From an uncultured Dorea sp. (GTDB lineage: Bacteria; Bacillota; Clostridia; Lachnospirales; Lachnospiraceae), in the NCBI GenBank assembly GCA_910584265.1, contig CAJTZE010000013.1:1-64000 (forward strand): a stretch of DNA of 64,000 nucleotides, written 5' to 3'. The notes beneath the pieces are model-generated. The model was not told the origin of the DNA. It made no database searches and saw nothing but the letters and a program-made list of their open reading frames with translations. This document shows positions 53,272-61,840 of this stretch, piece by piece (the stretch's first letter is position 1; the number at the start of each line of letters is the position of its first letter). The position numbers were made by a program, and so were the translations under genes.

Positions 53272-53889
53272 TCATCGGATAAAATTGGTCCGCTGAAACG
53301 GTTCTTTTTCCGGAAGGCCGTAGGCTTCTTTTCCAAGCGCAATGCTCTTCATAAGAAATGCCATATTCCTTGCCAGGGTACGCATAGTCTGTAAGCCCTC
53401 CAGATCCTGCTCTGCCTCTCCATGCGCTCTTCCATGAATGCTGTTCCAATACTGTCCGGATGCCACCGGCATACCTGAAATCGTAAAAAACTTATTCAGC
53501 TCATCAAAGGTTGATGACAATCCGCCCCTCCGCGCCGCCACAACACACGCGCCTGCCTTCATTGTTTTATCAAAGTGTGTGCTGTAAAACAGGCGGGTCA
53601 GAAATGCAATCAGCGTTGCATTAGCTGATGCATAGTAAACCGGACTTCCCACAACCAGACCGTCACAGGCCTCAAACTTCGCGGCCGTCTCATTCACAAT
53701 GTCATCAAATACACATTTCCCCTTCTCTGCACATCCGCCACAGCCGATACAGCCCCGGATATCCTTTTTGCCCACATGAAGAATCTCAGTCTCAATTCCC
53801 TCCTGTTCAAAAATCTTCTCCATCTCGTGCAGTGCAATGTAAGTATTGCCCTTCGCCTGCGGGCTTCCGTTGATCATTAAAACTTTCAT
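53272..53889 (-). CDS. Flavodoxin-like NAD(P)H-dependent reductase
   Basis: A 205-residue FMN-binding protein of the iron-sulfur flavoprotein/NADPH-dependent FMN reductase group. It starts MKVLMINGSPQAKGNT, the phosphate-binding loop. CIGCGGCAEKGKC is a compact cysteine motif that could hold a 4Fe-4S cluster. VVGSPVYYASANATLIAFL contacts the flavin. The start at 53889 follows AAAGGAG. The electron acceptor is unknown. Confidence 0.9.
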   Translation of the reverse strand: MKVLMINGSPQAKGNTYIALHEMEKIFEQEGIETEILHVGKKDIRGCIGCGGCAEKGKCVFDDIVNETAAKFEACDGLVVGSPVYYASANATLIAFLTRLFYSTHFDKTMKAGACVVAARRGGLSSTFDELNKFFTISGMPVASGQYWNSIHGRAHGEAEQDLEGLQTMRTLARNMAFLMKSIALGKEAYGLPEKEPFQRTNFIR

Positions 53890-54039
53890 TTTTATATCAT
53901 ACTCCTTTCTTTCTATTATCCTTCTTTTCATCTCATTATACTTCTAAACTTCATAATCGTATAGTCCTATGTGATCTGCCAGATGAATATTTCCTTTAAA
54001 ACCAGGTATATATTCAATTAATGTATATACACAGTGCAT

Positions 54040-54636
54040 TTACACATACTGTTTTACCAATTTCAAAAGCCGTAGATTTTTCGCATATTCCAGTAATTTA
54101 TCCCCTGCCGGATTCCGCTTTTTATAGCATTCCAGCACGTAGGCAAAGATATCATCCTCCAGATCCTCCCGGAACCGGATACAGTCGCATACGCTCCTCT
54201 CAATGTCATAAATCCGGTATGTCCCGAACTCCGTTTCAACCGTCTTCTGATATTCCGGAAACAAGCGCTCCGAATAATAATGTCTCGACACCGGAAAATT
54301 CATATGAATCCTCCTTCTGTCGCTCCGTCTGGTTGCCGCAGACAAGCTCACCGGCTCCACATCAATAAGGCCGAGATAAAAGCAGGCGCTGTCTGCACAG
54401 ATCACCGCCTCCGGGTCGCTGAAGCACACCTCAAGAGCCTTATGATCCGGGGGTTTAGCGCGGACAGAGCAGTTAAACCAGTAATAGCCATGGCATACCC
54501 GTTCCAGTATCTCGATTTCAACAAACACGCCAATCTGACGATTTGTAATCCCCTCCCGCAAAAGCTCCTCCGTGCTGATATACCCTTTATATTTCCTTGA
54601 TAAACGCTCAATTTTAATTACTGTTTCCCTCAACAT
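54040..54636 (-). CDS. AbiEi-like antitoxin-domain protein, without AbiEii partner
   Basis: A 198-residue protein with an N-terminal winged helix (YISTEELLREGITNRQIGVFVEIEILERVCHG split by a turn) and a following part GYYWFNCSVRAKPPDHKAL, VICADSACFYLGL, like AbiEi (type IV antitoxin) proteins. IYDIERSVCDCIRFRED is also characteristic of that family. Type IV systems pair AbiEi with a nucleotidyltransferase toxin AbiEii directly downstream; here the next gene is the flavodoxin-like reductase, so the partner is missing. It may be a solitary regulator. Confidence 0.72.
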   Translation of the reverse strand: MLRETVIKIERLSRKYKGYISTEELLREGITNRQIGVFVEIEILERVCHGYYWFNCSVRAKPPDHKALEVCFSDPEAVICADSACFYLGLIDVEPVSLSAATRRSDRRRIHMNFPVSRHYYSERLFPEYQKTVETEFGTYRIYDIERSVCDCIRFREDLEDDIFAYVLECYKKRNPAGDKLLEYAKNLRLLKLVKQYV

Positions 54637-54784
54637 AAAAACTCCTGTAATGCATTATATATCTGTTAATATGTACTTATTTCCAATCCGTCCTCTAACA
54701 AACCCGTCAAAGAAATTTATAGGCAGCATTTTTTCTTACACATATTATACTTTTACTTTTCTATGCTGTCAACCACAGCATCAA

Positions 54785-54842
54785 AAAACGGCACTCACAA
54801 AAGTCCAGTTTATACCCGGGCTCCTGCAAGTACCGTTTCCTA
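54785..54842 (-). terminator. Probable terminator of the gene at 54880
   Basis: On the minus strand AAACGGTACT pairs with AGTGCCGTTT (9 of 10) across a 30-base loop and is followed by TTTGATG. The loop is long, so the call is moderate. Confidence 0.45.
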
Positions 54843-54879
54843 ATATCAGCTTATTTTTTATCGAAGTCCTTATCGTGCT

Positions 54880-55350
54880 TTAACAGAGTACAATAATTTT
54901 TTCAGGCGTCGTCTGAGGAGGAATGCTTCTAGTTGTTGCCGTATAATAAACCAACAGCATCCGCTCTCCAAGGCCGCAGGTAAACATCTGTCCATTGATC
55001 GTCCGTACAACCGTATTCCTCCCAACATTCAATTGAAGTGAATTATCCCCCGCGGTCAGATTCCTGTCAAAATAGTTCAATGCAATCTGCTCATTTCTTC
55101 CAAGCAGGGTAATGAGCACAGCATTATACTGCGGCGGGAAAATAAGCGGTACCGGCAGGGTACTGTCATAAAATGCCGCGATCCGCATCCCCCTCCTAAG
55201 CATCCTGCTGTTGATCACCATTGTATCTGAAGTAAGAAAAAAATTCACAACGCCATCAGCTGTATTAAGCGCTATCATCCGATTACAGCAATCATTTCCA
55301 GATATATTCGTAATTGTACCAATAACCGGAACTAAATCAGAATAATTCAT
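54880..55350 (-). CDS. Hypothetical protein of 156 residues, beta-rich
   Basis: I do not recognise a family. The start at 55350 is placed after GGTGAG. The product is predicted to be beta strands (LVPVIGTITNISG, VVNFFLTSDTMVIN, VVRTINGQMFTCG) and contains FYDSTLPVPLIFPPQYNAVLI, a proline-rich turn that recalls small OB-fold or DUF3221-like proteins. There is no signal peptide and no membrane segment. Confidence 0.6.
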   Translation of the reverse strand: MNYSDLVPVIGTITNISGNDCCNRMIALNTADGVVNFFLTSDTMVINSRMLRRGMRIAAFYDSTLPVPLIFPPQYNAVLITLLGRNEQIALNYFDRNLTAGDNSLQLNVGRNTVVRTINGQMFTCGLGERMLLVYYTATTRSIPPQTTPEKIIVLC

Positions 55351-55429
55351 ACTCTCACCATTGCGGCCTCCCATCACAGAAGCCGCAATATCCTTTTTCT
55401 TTTAAATTATGATATAGAATAGAAATCGT

Positions 55430-55783
55430 TCATTCATTTCCCTTCTTCCTGCAGATTGTATTTCCGAGAATTATCATAATAATGCAGTCAAGGAATATCG
55501 CCATTACCATTATACCCGCCGATTCTGCCGGCAGCACATCCTCAAATACAGCCGTAACAGCAAGTAAAGCCGTCGCAGCCAGCATACCTCCTCCAGTAAC
55601 CCTGCACAGCTTTTTTTCATCGTATTTCTGTTTTTGCTTATCGGAAGAAGTGTTATATCCTGCGATGAGCCAGGCACCTTTTCCAAGTAAAAGAAACACT
55701 GATATAACTGCAAATACAATTATTACCACGTATAACACCCAATCCGGTCCTGTAGAAATATCCGCCAATGTCCGACCATTCAT
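55430..55783 (-). CDS. DUF3784 family membrane protein
   Basis: A 117-residue protein with three helices (VLYVVIIVFAVISVFLLLG, GGGMLAATALLAVTAVF and IMVMAIFLDCIIMIIL) and the typical loop GKGAWLIAGYNTSSDKQKQ-KYDEKKLCR. The start at 55783 follows AGGAGGGAATAGG. DUF3784 proteins are common and of unknown role. Confidence 0.85.
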   Translation of the reverse strand: MNGRTLADISTGPDWVLYVVIIVFAVISVFLLLGKGAWLIAGYNTSSDKQKQKYDEKKLCRVTGGGMLAATALLAVTAVFEDVLPAESAGIMVMAIFLDCIIMIILGNTICRKKGNE

Positions 55784-55900
55784 CCTATTCCCTCCTGTAC
55801 GCCGCAACCCCCTTCTTTTGCAGCACTTTACTTCCATCCCCTGCTTTTTCTTTATTACCAGTATATGATAAAACAAAACATGGCACAAGTGTAACATTTA

Positions 55901-55928
55901 TTTCCGGTTACCAATTTCCGGTTACCAA
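55901..55928. repeat. Exact 14-bp tandem duplication
   Basis: TTTCCGGTTACCAA occurs twice in succession (55901-55914 and 55915-55928). It sits between the DUF3784 start and the stop codon of the MFS gene at 56007. It may be replication slippage. Confidence 0.85.
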
Positions 55929-56006
55929 TATGAACAAAACCGCCGCAAGTGCGTATACGGCTCCTTCTCTATCCACAAACGGCATAAGAACTGCCAACGG
56001 CTTTTA

Positions 56007-57281
56007 TCATTCTTGCGGTATTCCGCCAAAACTTTCCTTCCCGTCGATTTCTCTAAATATACCCTCTGCACTTACTGCGATCAGCAGTGAAACTCCTCCG
56101 CCGGCTAATATAACTGCCGCTTCAAAGCCTCTGCACAGTTCAAACAGCACGCCGTACATTGCATTTCCCAGAGGCTGCGCGCACATAGACACGGTCAGTA
56201 TCACCGCAATTACCTTTCCGATCAAATTCTGCGGCGTTTCTGCCTGAACAAAGGACATCATCTGCACTGTAAACATCGTGGAGCATATCATAAGCATAAA
56301 ACAGCATACAATCATAACTATATAATTCATCATTCCAGATGAAAAAAGGATAAGCGCACTTCCCATGGGGAATACCCACAGAGTGCAGGCTGCCGCCAGC
56401 TTTCCCGCCTTCTTGATCTCCATCCTTCCAGCAAAAATCCCTGCGCAGATACCGCCCGCCAGTCCTCCTGCCGCCAGCGCTCCCTCCAGAAATCCATACA
56501 GCTTATCTGCCTGCATCGTTCCCAGATCCAATACCTCTGTTACCATATACGGCATCCCCACATTAATCATAGATGATAAAAACAGATTGATACCACAGAT
56601 TACAAACAGCACTTTCCCGATCACAGGCTTACCTTTATGTATAAACCGGATACTTTCTGTAAAATCCCGAATTGCCGTTTTCCAAATTCCGCCGTCATAT
56701 GCCCGCCTTTCAAAAGGTATCTCAATAAAGAGTTCCATCACTGCCGAGAAAAAGAAGCATACAATACAGACCCACAGCACCGGTGTCAATCCATATGTAC
56801 TATAAAGGATTCCCCCAAGCACCGGACCCAGCATCGACGAGAATGAGCTGATCATATTAATAATGGAATTAGCCGCCATAAAATGCTCCTTGGCCGTAAG
56901 CGCAGGAATACTTGCCTGTACAGAAGGCTGATAAGCTCCTGCTATACCATATAACAGCATCAAAGTAACCGTCAGCAGAAGAGGCAGGCTTACTCTGCCC
57001 AAAAGCAGAGAAAATATCACTATTACTATCGCCGTAAAAAAATCCAGCAGCACCATGATATTCCTTTTATTTACCCTGTCTGCGGCAATCCCTCCAATAG
57101 GCGACAGCAGAACCGCTGGAATAATAGCGCATGCAGTAACCGTTCCATAGAGAGCCGGAGAGCCTGTCTGATTCAGCAGATACAGTGGCAGGGCAAACCG
57201 GACTGCCGCATTTCCAAATAATGAAATAATCTGTCCAACCACCACCAGTGTAAAATCCTTTGAAAATAATTTTTTATCCAT
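56007..57281 (-). CDS. MFS efflux transporter (DHA3-like)
   Basis: A 424-residue drug-exporter-like protein with about 12 transmembrane helices. The start at 57281 follows AAAGGAGGAAG. LFSKDFTLVVVGQIISLFGNA in helix 1 and GGIAADRVNKRN in the 2-3 loop are typical of the group. It lies downstream of the TetR gene. Between them are a terminator-like leader and an operator, so drug-induced derepression is probable. Confidence 0.9.
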   Translation of the reverse strand: MDKKLFSKDFTLVVVGQIISLFGNAAVRFALPLYLLNQTGSPALYGTVTACAIIPAVLLSPIGGIAADRVNKRNIMVLLDFFTAIVIVIFSLLLGRVSLPLLLTVTLMLLYGIAGAYQPSVQASIPALTAKEHFMAANSIINMISSFSSMLGPVLGGILYSTYGLTPVLWVCIVCFFFSAVMELFIEIPFERRAYDGGIWKTAIRDFTESIRFIHKGKPVIGKVLFVICGINLFLSSMINVGMPYMVTEVLDLGTMQADKLYGFLEGALAAGGLAGGICAGIFAGRMEIKKAGKLAAACTLWVFPMGSALILFSSGMMNYIVMIVCCFMLMICSTMFTVQMMSFVQAETPQNLIGKVIAVILTVSMCAQPLGNAMYGVLFELCRGFEAAVILAGGGVSLLIAVSAEGIFREIDGKESFGGIPQE

Positions 57282-57296
57282 ATTCTTCCTCCTTTT

Positions 57297-57315
57297 CATA
57301 CCGTCCGTTGGTATG
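57297..57315 (-). promoter_or_regulatory. TetR operator before the first MFS gene
   Basis: CATACC-N7-GGTATG (57297-57302 and 57310-57315), directly upstream of the ribosome site. The same arms and spacing occur at 58083-58101 before the TetR gene, which marks both as sites of the locally encoded repressor. Confidence 0.75.
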
Positions 57316-57325
57316 CATTCTGGTT

Positions 57326-57387
57326 AAAAAAATGTGCTCATCATTCAGCACAAGTCTGAGAAGAGAAAATTTCCTTTCTCCTCTCAG
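57326..57387 (-). promoter_or_regulatory. Tandem hairpins with T-run: terminator or attenuator before the MFS gene
   Basis: On the minus strand a first hairpin CTGAGAGGAGAAA / TTTCTCTTCTCAG (57387-57356, one mismatch) is followed by TGTGCT-N8-AGCACA (57352-57333) and T7 (57332-57326). The second is a good intrinsic terminator. It may end the TetR message or form an attenuator for read-through into the MFS gene. Confidence 0.6.
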
Positions 57388-57414
57388 GCCAAAATTTCCT
57401 CATAAAACAGGCGG

Positions 57415-58068
57415 CTATTTTTTCTTTTGATAAATCTCTGTCAGCTTCTTAAACCTATCTTCCATCTCATCATCAATGATATCCAGTCCAAAGCCCTGCA
57501 TCATCTGCCGGAACACCATGACTTTACCAATGGACTCTTCCTCTGTATCCTGAAATGTCATGGGGTTCATCCAGACATTCGCCACAAGTACAATAAGCTC
57601 TGCAAACTGCTTTGGATAGTCAGTCTGTATGGAGCCGTCCGCTATTCCCTGCTCAATGACCGGCTGGATATAATCCGGAGCCGCAATCTTTACCGTCTCA
57701 TTCAGAAGACTACACAGAAGCCTTGGATTATTTTGAAAATTCGGAGCCGCTTCAAAGATTTCATCCTGTACCGGCCGGTTAATGGATGCTTTAAAAATCG
57801 TCTTCAGCTTTTCCCTTCCATTTAAGTCAGAGCGGTCCCGGATCTTAGCCAACAGCCGGTTCGATTCCTCCGTCATCCTGTCCGTAACTGCCTCCAGAAT
57901 ATCCTCCTTTGACTTAAAATGATGGTAGATTGCCCCTTTGCTCAGCCCGCCCAGATGATTGATAATCTCCTGAATGGACGTGTGCTCATATCCTTTCTCC
58001 ATAAACAGATGATACGCCGTATTCAAAATTAAATTCACGGTTTCCTCCGGATATTTATTTCGTGCCAT
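57415..58068 (-). CDS. TetR family repressor
   Basis: A 217-residue regulator. The N-terminal helix-turn-helix is TSIQEIINHLGGLSKGAIYHHFKSKEDIL, in the usual place (about 28-56). The remaining ligand-binding part is divergent. The start at 58068 follows GGTTGGAAGGA. It is framed by two MFS exporter genes on the same strand and by two matching palindromes, so it should repress its own gene and at least the downstream exporter. Confidence 0.93.
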   Translation of the reverse strand: MARNKYPEETVNLILNTAYHLFMEKGYEHTSIQEIINHLGGLSKGAIYHHFKSKEDILEAVTDRMTEESNRLLAKIRDRSDLNGREKLKTIFKASINRPVQDEIFEAAPNFQNNPRLLCSLLNETVKIAAPDYIQPVIEQGIADGSIQTDYPKQFAELIVLVANVWMNPMTFQDTEEESIGKVMVFRQMMQGFGLDIIDDEMEDRFKKLTEIYQKKK

Positions 58069-58082
58069 TCCTTCCAACCCTC

Positions 58083-58111
58083 CATACCGACTAACGGTAT
58101 GTTAACATACC
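58083..58111 (-). promoter_or_regulatory. TetR operator, three half-sites
   Basis: CATACC-N7-GGTATG (58083-58101) runs on into TTAA-CATACC, giving a second, overlapping perfect palindrome GGTATGTTAACATACC (58096-58111). It lies 15 to 45 bases before the TetR start codon. Confidence 0.8.
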
Positions 58112-58152
58112 ATCAGCCGGTTTGTCAATTCTATTCTGTCTATCTAATTATG

Positions 58153-59439
58153 CTATTCTCTATATTGATATCTGCGCAGGCTTTTCCCAAAGCACAGGCA
58201 TACCGCTATACCCATAACACCAATAAAAAACATCATCAATGCCGCGCCTGAGCCTTTTCCAGTGCCGAACCATCCCGCCAGAATCCCTCCCGGAGAAACT
58301 GCCGCCATGACTGGTTCACAGATTTCATCCACCGAAAATCCGCCGAAAAAGAAGCCGATCGGAATCGTAAAAAACTGCAGTGTATTCCGGCAGGAGTATA
58401 CACGTCCCTGCATTTCTGCCGGAATCTGCGTTCTGAGAACCACATCCAGATTCGCGCTCATCACCGGTACAAGCGCCCAGCCGATCATCTGTCCCACGCA
58501 CCACAATACCGGCTGTCTGCTGAATGCAAGAATAAAATTCTCCACGCTCAGCGAAATCAACATCGTCACATAGATTACCCGGATACGGTTTTTCGGCGCG
58601 GGAAGCAATGTCACTGCCAGACTTCCTAAAAGCATGGCGGCTCCCGCACAGGAGTTAACGATTCCAAGAACTGCCTCTCCCCCATTCTCCCTCGGAAGGA
58701 CATAGGCCGGCAGCACCGCGTCAAAAACAGATGCCACAAAATTCACCCCTGCCAAAAACAGGATTAATACAAGGATCAAACGATGATCCCGCAGATACCT
58801 AAGTCCGGCCTTCGCTGTTGTAAAAAAAGATTCCTTCTGCGCTGTTTCCTCCGAGACGGGCGGTATCCGGACCCATAAAAGCAATGTCAGAAACGCCGCC
58901 GCGAAGGTTCCCAGATCCGTGTATATAACAGCATCCATTCCTGCAAATGAAAAAAGAGCCGTCGCAAGCACAGGATTCAAAATCGTCACCAAAGAATTGG
59001 AAAAAGACCTCATGCCGCCTGCTCTCTGATAGTGCTTTTTCGGCGTGATAAGGGTCATGGCCACATCGCTGGCCGGCTGCTGGATGGTATTCATCAGCCC
59101 ATTTACTGCATTCAGAACATACATATGAACCGGTCTCAGCAGTTCCATTTTCAACAGCATAAGTACAGCAATGGTACAGCACGCCGCAAAGGTGTCGCAA
59201 AACAGCATAACCTTCCTCTTGTCCCACCTGTCGCTCAGAGCTCCCGCAAAAATGCTGAATACCACATAGGGCGCATACGAGCAGATCGACAGCAGCGCTG
59301 TCTGCAGCGCGGAGCCCGTTCTCTCATACAGCCACAGGGTCAGCGCGAAATTTGTCATCGCGCTCCCAAGCTGCGACAATGACTGGGTAATCCAAAGAAT
59401 AAAAAATGTTTTCAATTCCTTTACTGTATTTTTCATCAT
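58153..59439 (-). CDS. MFS efflux transporter (macrolide-efflux-like)
   Basis: A 428-residue exporter with about 12 helices. Helix 1 reads FFILWITQSLSQLGSAMTNF, and GALSDRWDKRKVMLFCDT is the 2-3 loop motif, both like MefA-type transporters. RVYSCRNTLQFFTIPIGFF in the second half also fits. It ends 84 bases before the TetR gene, with GGAGCAAAG before its start. Whether it shares the TetR control is unclear, as no CATACC site was found upstream of it. Confidence 0.9.
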   Translation of the reverse strand: MMKNTVKELKTFFILWITQSLSQLGSAMTNFALTLWLYERTGSALQTALLSICSYAPYVVFSIFAGALSDRWDKRKVMLFCDTFAACCTIAVLMLLKMELLRPVHMYVLNAVNGLMNTIQQPASDVAMTLITPKKHYQRAGGMRSFSNSLVTILNPVLATALFSFAGMDAVIYTDLGTFAAAFLTLLLWVRIPPVSEETAQKESFFTTAKAGLRYLRDHRLILVLILFLAGVNFVASVFDAVLPAYVLPRENGGEAVLGIVNSCAGAAMLLGSLAVTLLPAPKNRIRVIYVTMLISLSVENFILAFSRQPVLWCVGQMIGWALVPVMSANLDVVLRTQIPAEMQGRVYSCRNTLQFFTIPIGFFFGGFSVDEICEPVMAAVSPGGILAGWFGTGKGSGAALMMFFIGVMGIAVCLCFGKSLRRYQYRE

Positions 59440-59853
59440 AATAACTTTGCTCCTTTGATTTTATTACTCCTATAAATTCATCAAGTCGCAAAGTCCGAGG
59501 ACTCTAACCATTTACCGGTTAACCGCCTCCATGCATCGTCCTCAAACCCTGCATGGAGCGCCTGCAATCTCTAAAATCATCGTACCTCTTTCTCCTCTCA
59601 TTTTATAATTCCAGCAGCATCAGGTAATCCTCATCCTGCTCCTTCACAACCTGATTCCATCTTTCTTTTATAAAACTATAATCAAATTTCCAACTCCTAT
59701 TAATTTACAGCAAAAAAATGATTTATATATAAATTTTTAGAATCAAAAAAAGATGTTGGTCAATAACTGTGTTGGTCTTGATAGGTATCCGCCTTTGGGG
59801 ACACCATAAGTTGTATTATATGATTATCTTTTGAAGTTTGAGGTGATAATCAT
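59440..59853. other. AT-rich intergenic DNA with hairpin and remnant
   Basis: This stretch between the MFS gene and the transposase remnant holds an inverted repeat CTCCATGCA (59526-59534) / TGCATGGAG (59549-59557), a small GGTTAACC palindrome (59517-59524), and the possible C-terminal remnant described next. From about 59700 to 59850 it is AT-rich and shows nothing else I can support. Confidence 0.4.
59603..59704 (-). pseudogene. Possible C-terminal gene remnant
   Basis: A minus-strand frame of about 34 codons ends in TAA at 59605-59603 and reads SWKFDYSFIKERWNQVVKEQ, then DEDYLMLLEL. The mix of aromatic and charged residues looks protein-like. There is an in-frame stop upstream and no start. 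I do not recognise the parent family. Confidence 0.3.
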
Positions 59854-60341
59854 ATGAAAAATAAAATCCAGGCATTGTTTCTGCTAGCCAGAGTCCGTCT
59901 GATAGACCAAAATACCCCTACTGCCACAATTCACATATCATCAAATATGGCCTTACAAATGGGGAACAATGTTTCCTATGTCATGGATGCGGGAGAACTT
60001 TCCTGCATTTAACCGACACATTAATGGAAAATTCACACCTTAGCCGTTCAATTTGGGTTGATTTTATTTGTGATACGCTGAAAAGCGAATCTCTGAACAA
60101 TTCAAAAGCAAAATTAGGTTTTTCTCACCAAACTGCTTTTAATATGCGGTATAAAGTCCTTATGACACTTCAGGATATGCTGGAAAAAGAACCCGTCCTT
60201 CTTTCCGGTATCACGGAGCTTGATGAAATATTTGTGCTGGACTGCTACAAAGGAAAATATGTTCCAGAAGAAGCAAACCCGCTTATTTTTTCAAATGCCA
60301 CCAGATTTCCCTACCCACAGAAATCATACACATATTCATAA
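59854..60341 (+). pseudogene. IS1595-type transposase, truncated and frameshifted
   Basis: A broken transposase. The main frame reads SPSDRPKYPYCHNSHIIKYG, LTNGEQCFLCHGCGRTFLHL, then TDTLMENSHLSRSIWVDF and FSHQTAFNMRYKVLMTLQ, ending with GITELDEIFVLDCYKGKYVP. This is the N-terminal zinc finger and the start of the DDE domain (D in ELDEIF) of IS1595-like transposases. The zinc finger has lost its first cysteine (YPYC). The ATG at 59854 opens a different frame, and the C-terminal DDE half is lost after 60300. It cannot be active. Confidence 0.8.
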
Positions 60342-60591
60342 AATTCACACGTTGGTTCGGATACTGACTATGTACCTTACCTCCTGCATCTGCATTACGG
60401 CGAATCCTCCTGCATAATTTCACCTTGATATTTTTATAATGTATGAAAACTTCTCCATAAGGAATCCAGATGTCTGCCTTTTCAATTCTATCATAGACAA
60501 AATCTACAACTACAATGTCTTCAGCCTTTTTCTCCGGATATTGCTACTCCAGAAATGCAATATCATGATCAATACATTCCTCATAATCCAT
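60283..60591 (-). pseudogene. Broken ORF after the DUF2971 gene
   Basis: The minus-strand frame opens with ATG at 60591, 19 bases past the stop of the DUF2971 gene, and reads MDYEECIDHDIAFLE followed by an in-frame TAG (60546-60544). The same frame then stays open for 86 more codons (QYPEKKAEDIVVVDFVYDRI, then EKADIWIPYGEVFIHYKNIK) to 60283. The composition is protein-like in the first half. I do not recognise it. It may be a disabled last gene of the operon. The distal part is antisense to the transposase remnant and may be chance. Confidence 0.4.
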
Positions 60592-60610
60592 GGAAAAAAG
60601 CCCTACTTTC

Positions 60611-61819
60611 CTAGTTCCTAAGCGGTATAGCCGAAACATCAATATCCACATATTTCAACCAATAAATTGTCCTTTTATAATACTCCAGACTTTCTTTAGT
60701 CTCATTCTGTTTTTCACTAGGACCAACTATAATTTTTCTTATCGGCAAATGTCCCTTACACCAAATTTTTATTGTATCCTTATGCTGCAAAGCCATTGAA
60801 CCTTCTATGAATTTCTCAATATCCTCCTGCATTTCCTCCTGATTAATACCTTCACCAATACAAATTCCTGTCTGATCAACCAATTCTATCTTTAAATCTG
60901 CATATTTTTTTCCTATTTTATCAGCAATTTCGCAAGCATCTCCCCCAACCCAAATAGTCTTCACATTCGAAGATTTTTTGTCCGGTTTTCCGAATTCAAC
61001 ATTGATATACGGATTTTTCAGATTCTCCGAATCCATAAATTCGAGTTTTTTGCCACGCACACTATCACTGTGTGCCTTAGAATCTCCTAAAAGCTCCATA
61101 TCATAGATCAATCGATATTCCTCCTCCTCCCTAAATCCAATATCTTTAATATAAGGTATGTATCCTAACAATCTGGTACTATCATCCTCACTGCCGTCAT
61201 ACAACTTTTCCAGTATTTGTTTCACATCCGGCTTTTCATCTAAATTTTCCGGGTTTGAAACGTATTGCACTTTATAGGGCATTTGTAAAAATACCAACGA
61301 ATTGCCATCTATATTATATTTTCTTTCTGTTTTATCGGATGTTTTATCAATTTCTTTTTCACTATATTTTAAATTATTTAATACACAAAACTCTTCCACA
61401 TGCTGTGCCAGTCTTTTTTTCTTACATATTCCGCCTGTAAAATCCATTCCAATACTGACACCGTTTTGCGCATATCCACGCCACTGGCTAAGTAAATCCC
61501 CATCCTCACAAAAACACACCATAAAATACATCATCGGATTTTCTCGTAGTTTTTTCAGTATTTCCTTTTTTTTGGGTTCATCTGTATCCTGCAGTCCACT
61601 TACAAACTTTTCAATTGTATTTCGCCCTGTCAAATATTCATTAAAATCATTTGAAAAACGAATATTTCTTGCAAAAAGGCTGTCGCTTTCGAGTATTTTC
61701 CATAATGTATCCAATTTTGTATAGTGATACAACAATCCATCATGAATATGGTATGCCTGCGAATATTTCATCTGTTCTGTGCATTTTGAAATCTCACTTG
61801 TATTGTTTTCATAAAGCAT
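60611..61819 (-). CDS. DUF2971 family protein, possible effector
   Basis: A 402-residue soluble protein. LLYHYTKLDTLWKILESDSL with ARNIRFSNDFNE near residue 30-65, and VCFCEDGDLLSQWRGYAQNG with VSIGMDF near 100-125, are the DUF2971 hallmarks. These conserved Y, H and polar residues have suggested an ADP-ribosyltransferase-like fold; that is unproven. The C-terminal third (VKTIWVGGDACEIADKIG and on) is less conserved. It follows the receiver-like gene by 21 bases, with a poor ribosome site (GGAAGG 11 bases upstream), so translation may be coupled. It is third in the operon. Confidence 0.82.
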   Translation of the reverse strand: MLYENNTSEISKCTEQMKYSQAYHIHDGLLYHYTKLDTLWKILESDSLFARNIRFSNDFNEYLTGRNTIEKFVSGLQDTDEPKKKEILKKLRENPMMYFMVCFCEDGDLLSQWRGYAQNGVSIGMDFTGGICKKKRLAQHVEEFCVLNNLKYSEKEIDKTSDKTERKYNIDGNSLVFLQMPYKVQYVSNPENLDEKPDVKQILEKLYDGSEDDSTRLLGYIPYIKDIGFREEEEYRLIYDMELLGDSKAHSDSVRGKKLEFMDSENLKNPYINVEFGKPDKKSSNVKTIWVGGDACEIADKIGKKYADLKIELVDQTGICIGEGINQEEMQEDIEKFIEGSMALQHKDTIKIWCKGHLPIRKIIVGPSEKQNETKESLEYYKRTIYWLKYVDIDVSAIPLRN

Positions 61820-61840
61820 ATTAATTAAGTACCTTCCTGT

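Noticed and set aside
55920..56006. A 23-codon hydrophobic frame (MPFVDREGAVYALAAVLFIL) after the MFS stop codon, resembling an MFS C-terminal helix
   Set aside because: It has no start site and no homology that I can support; it could be a leftover of a transporter gene or chance.
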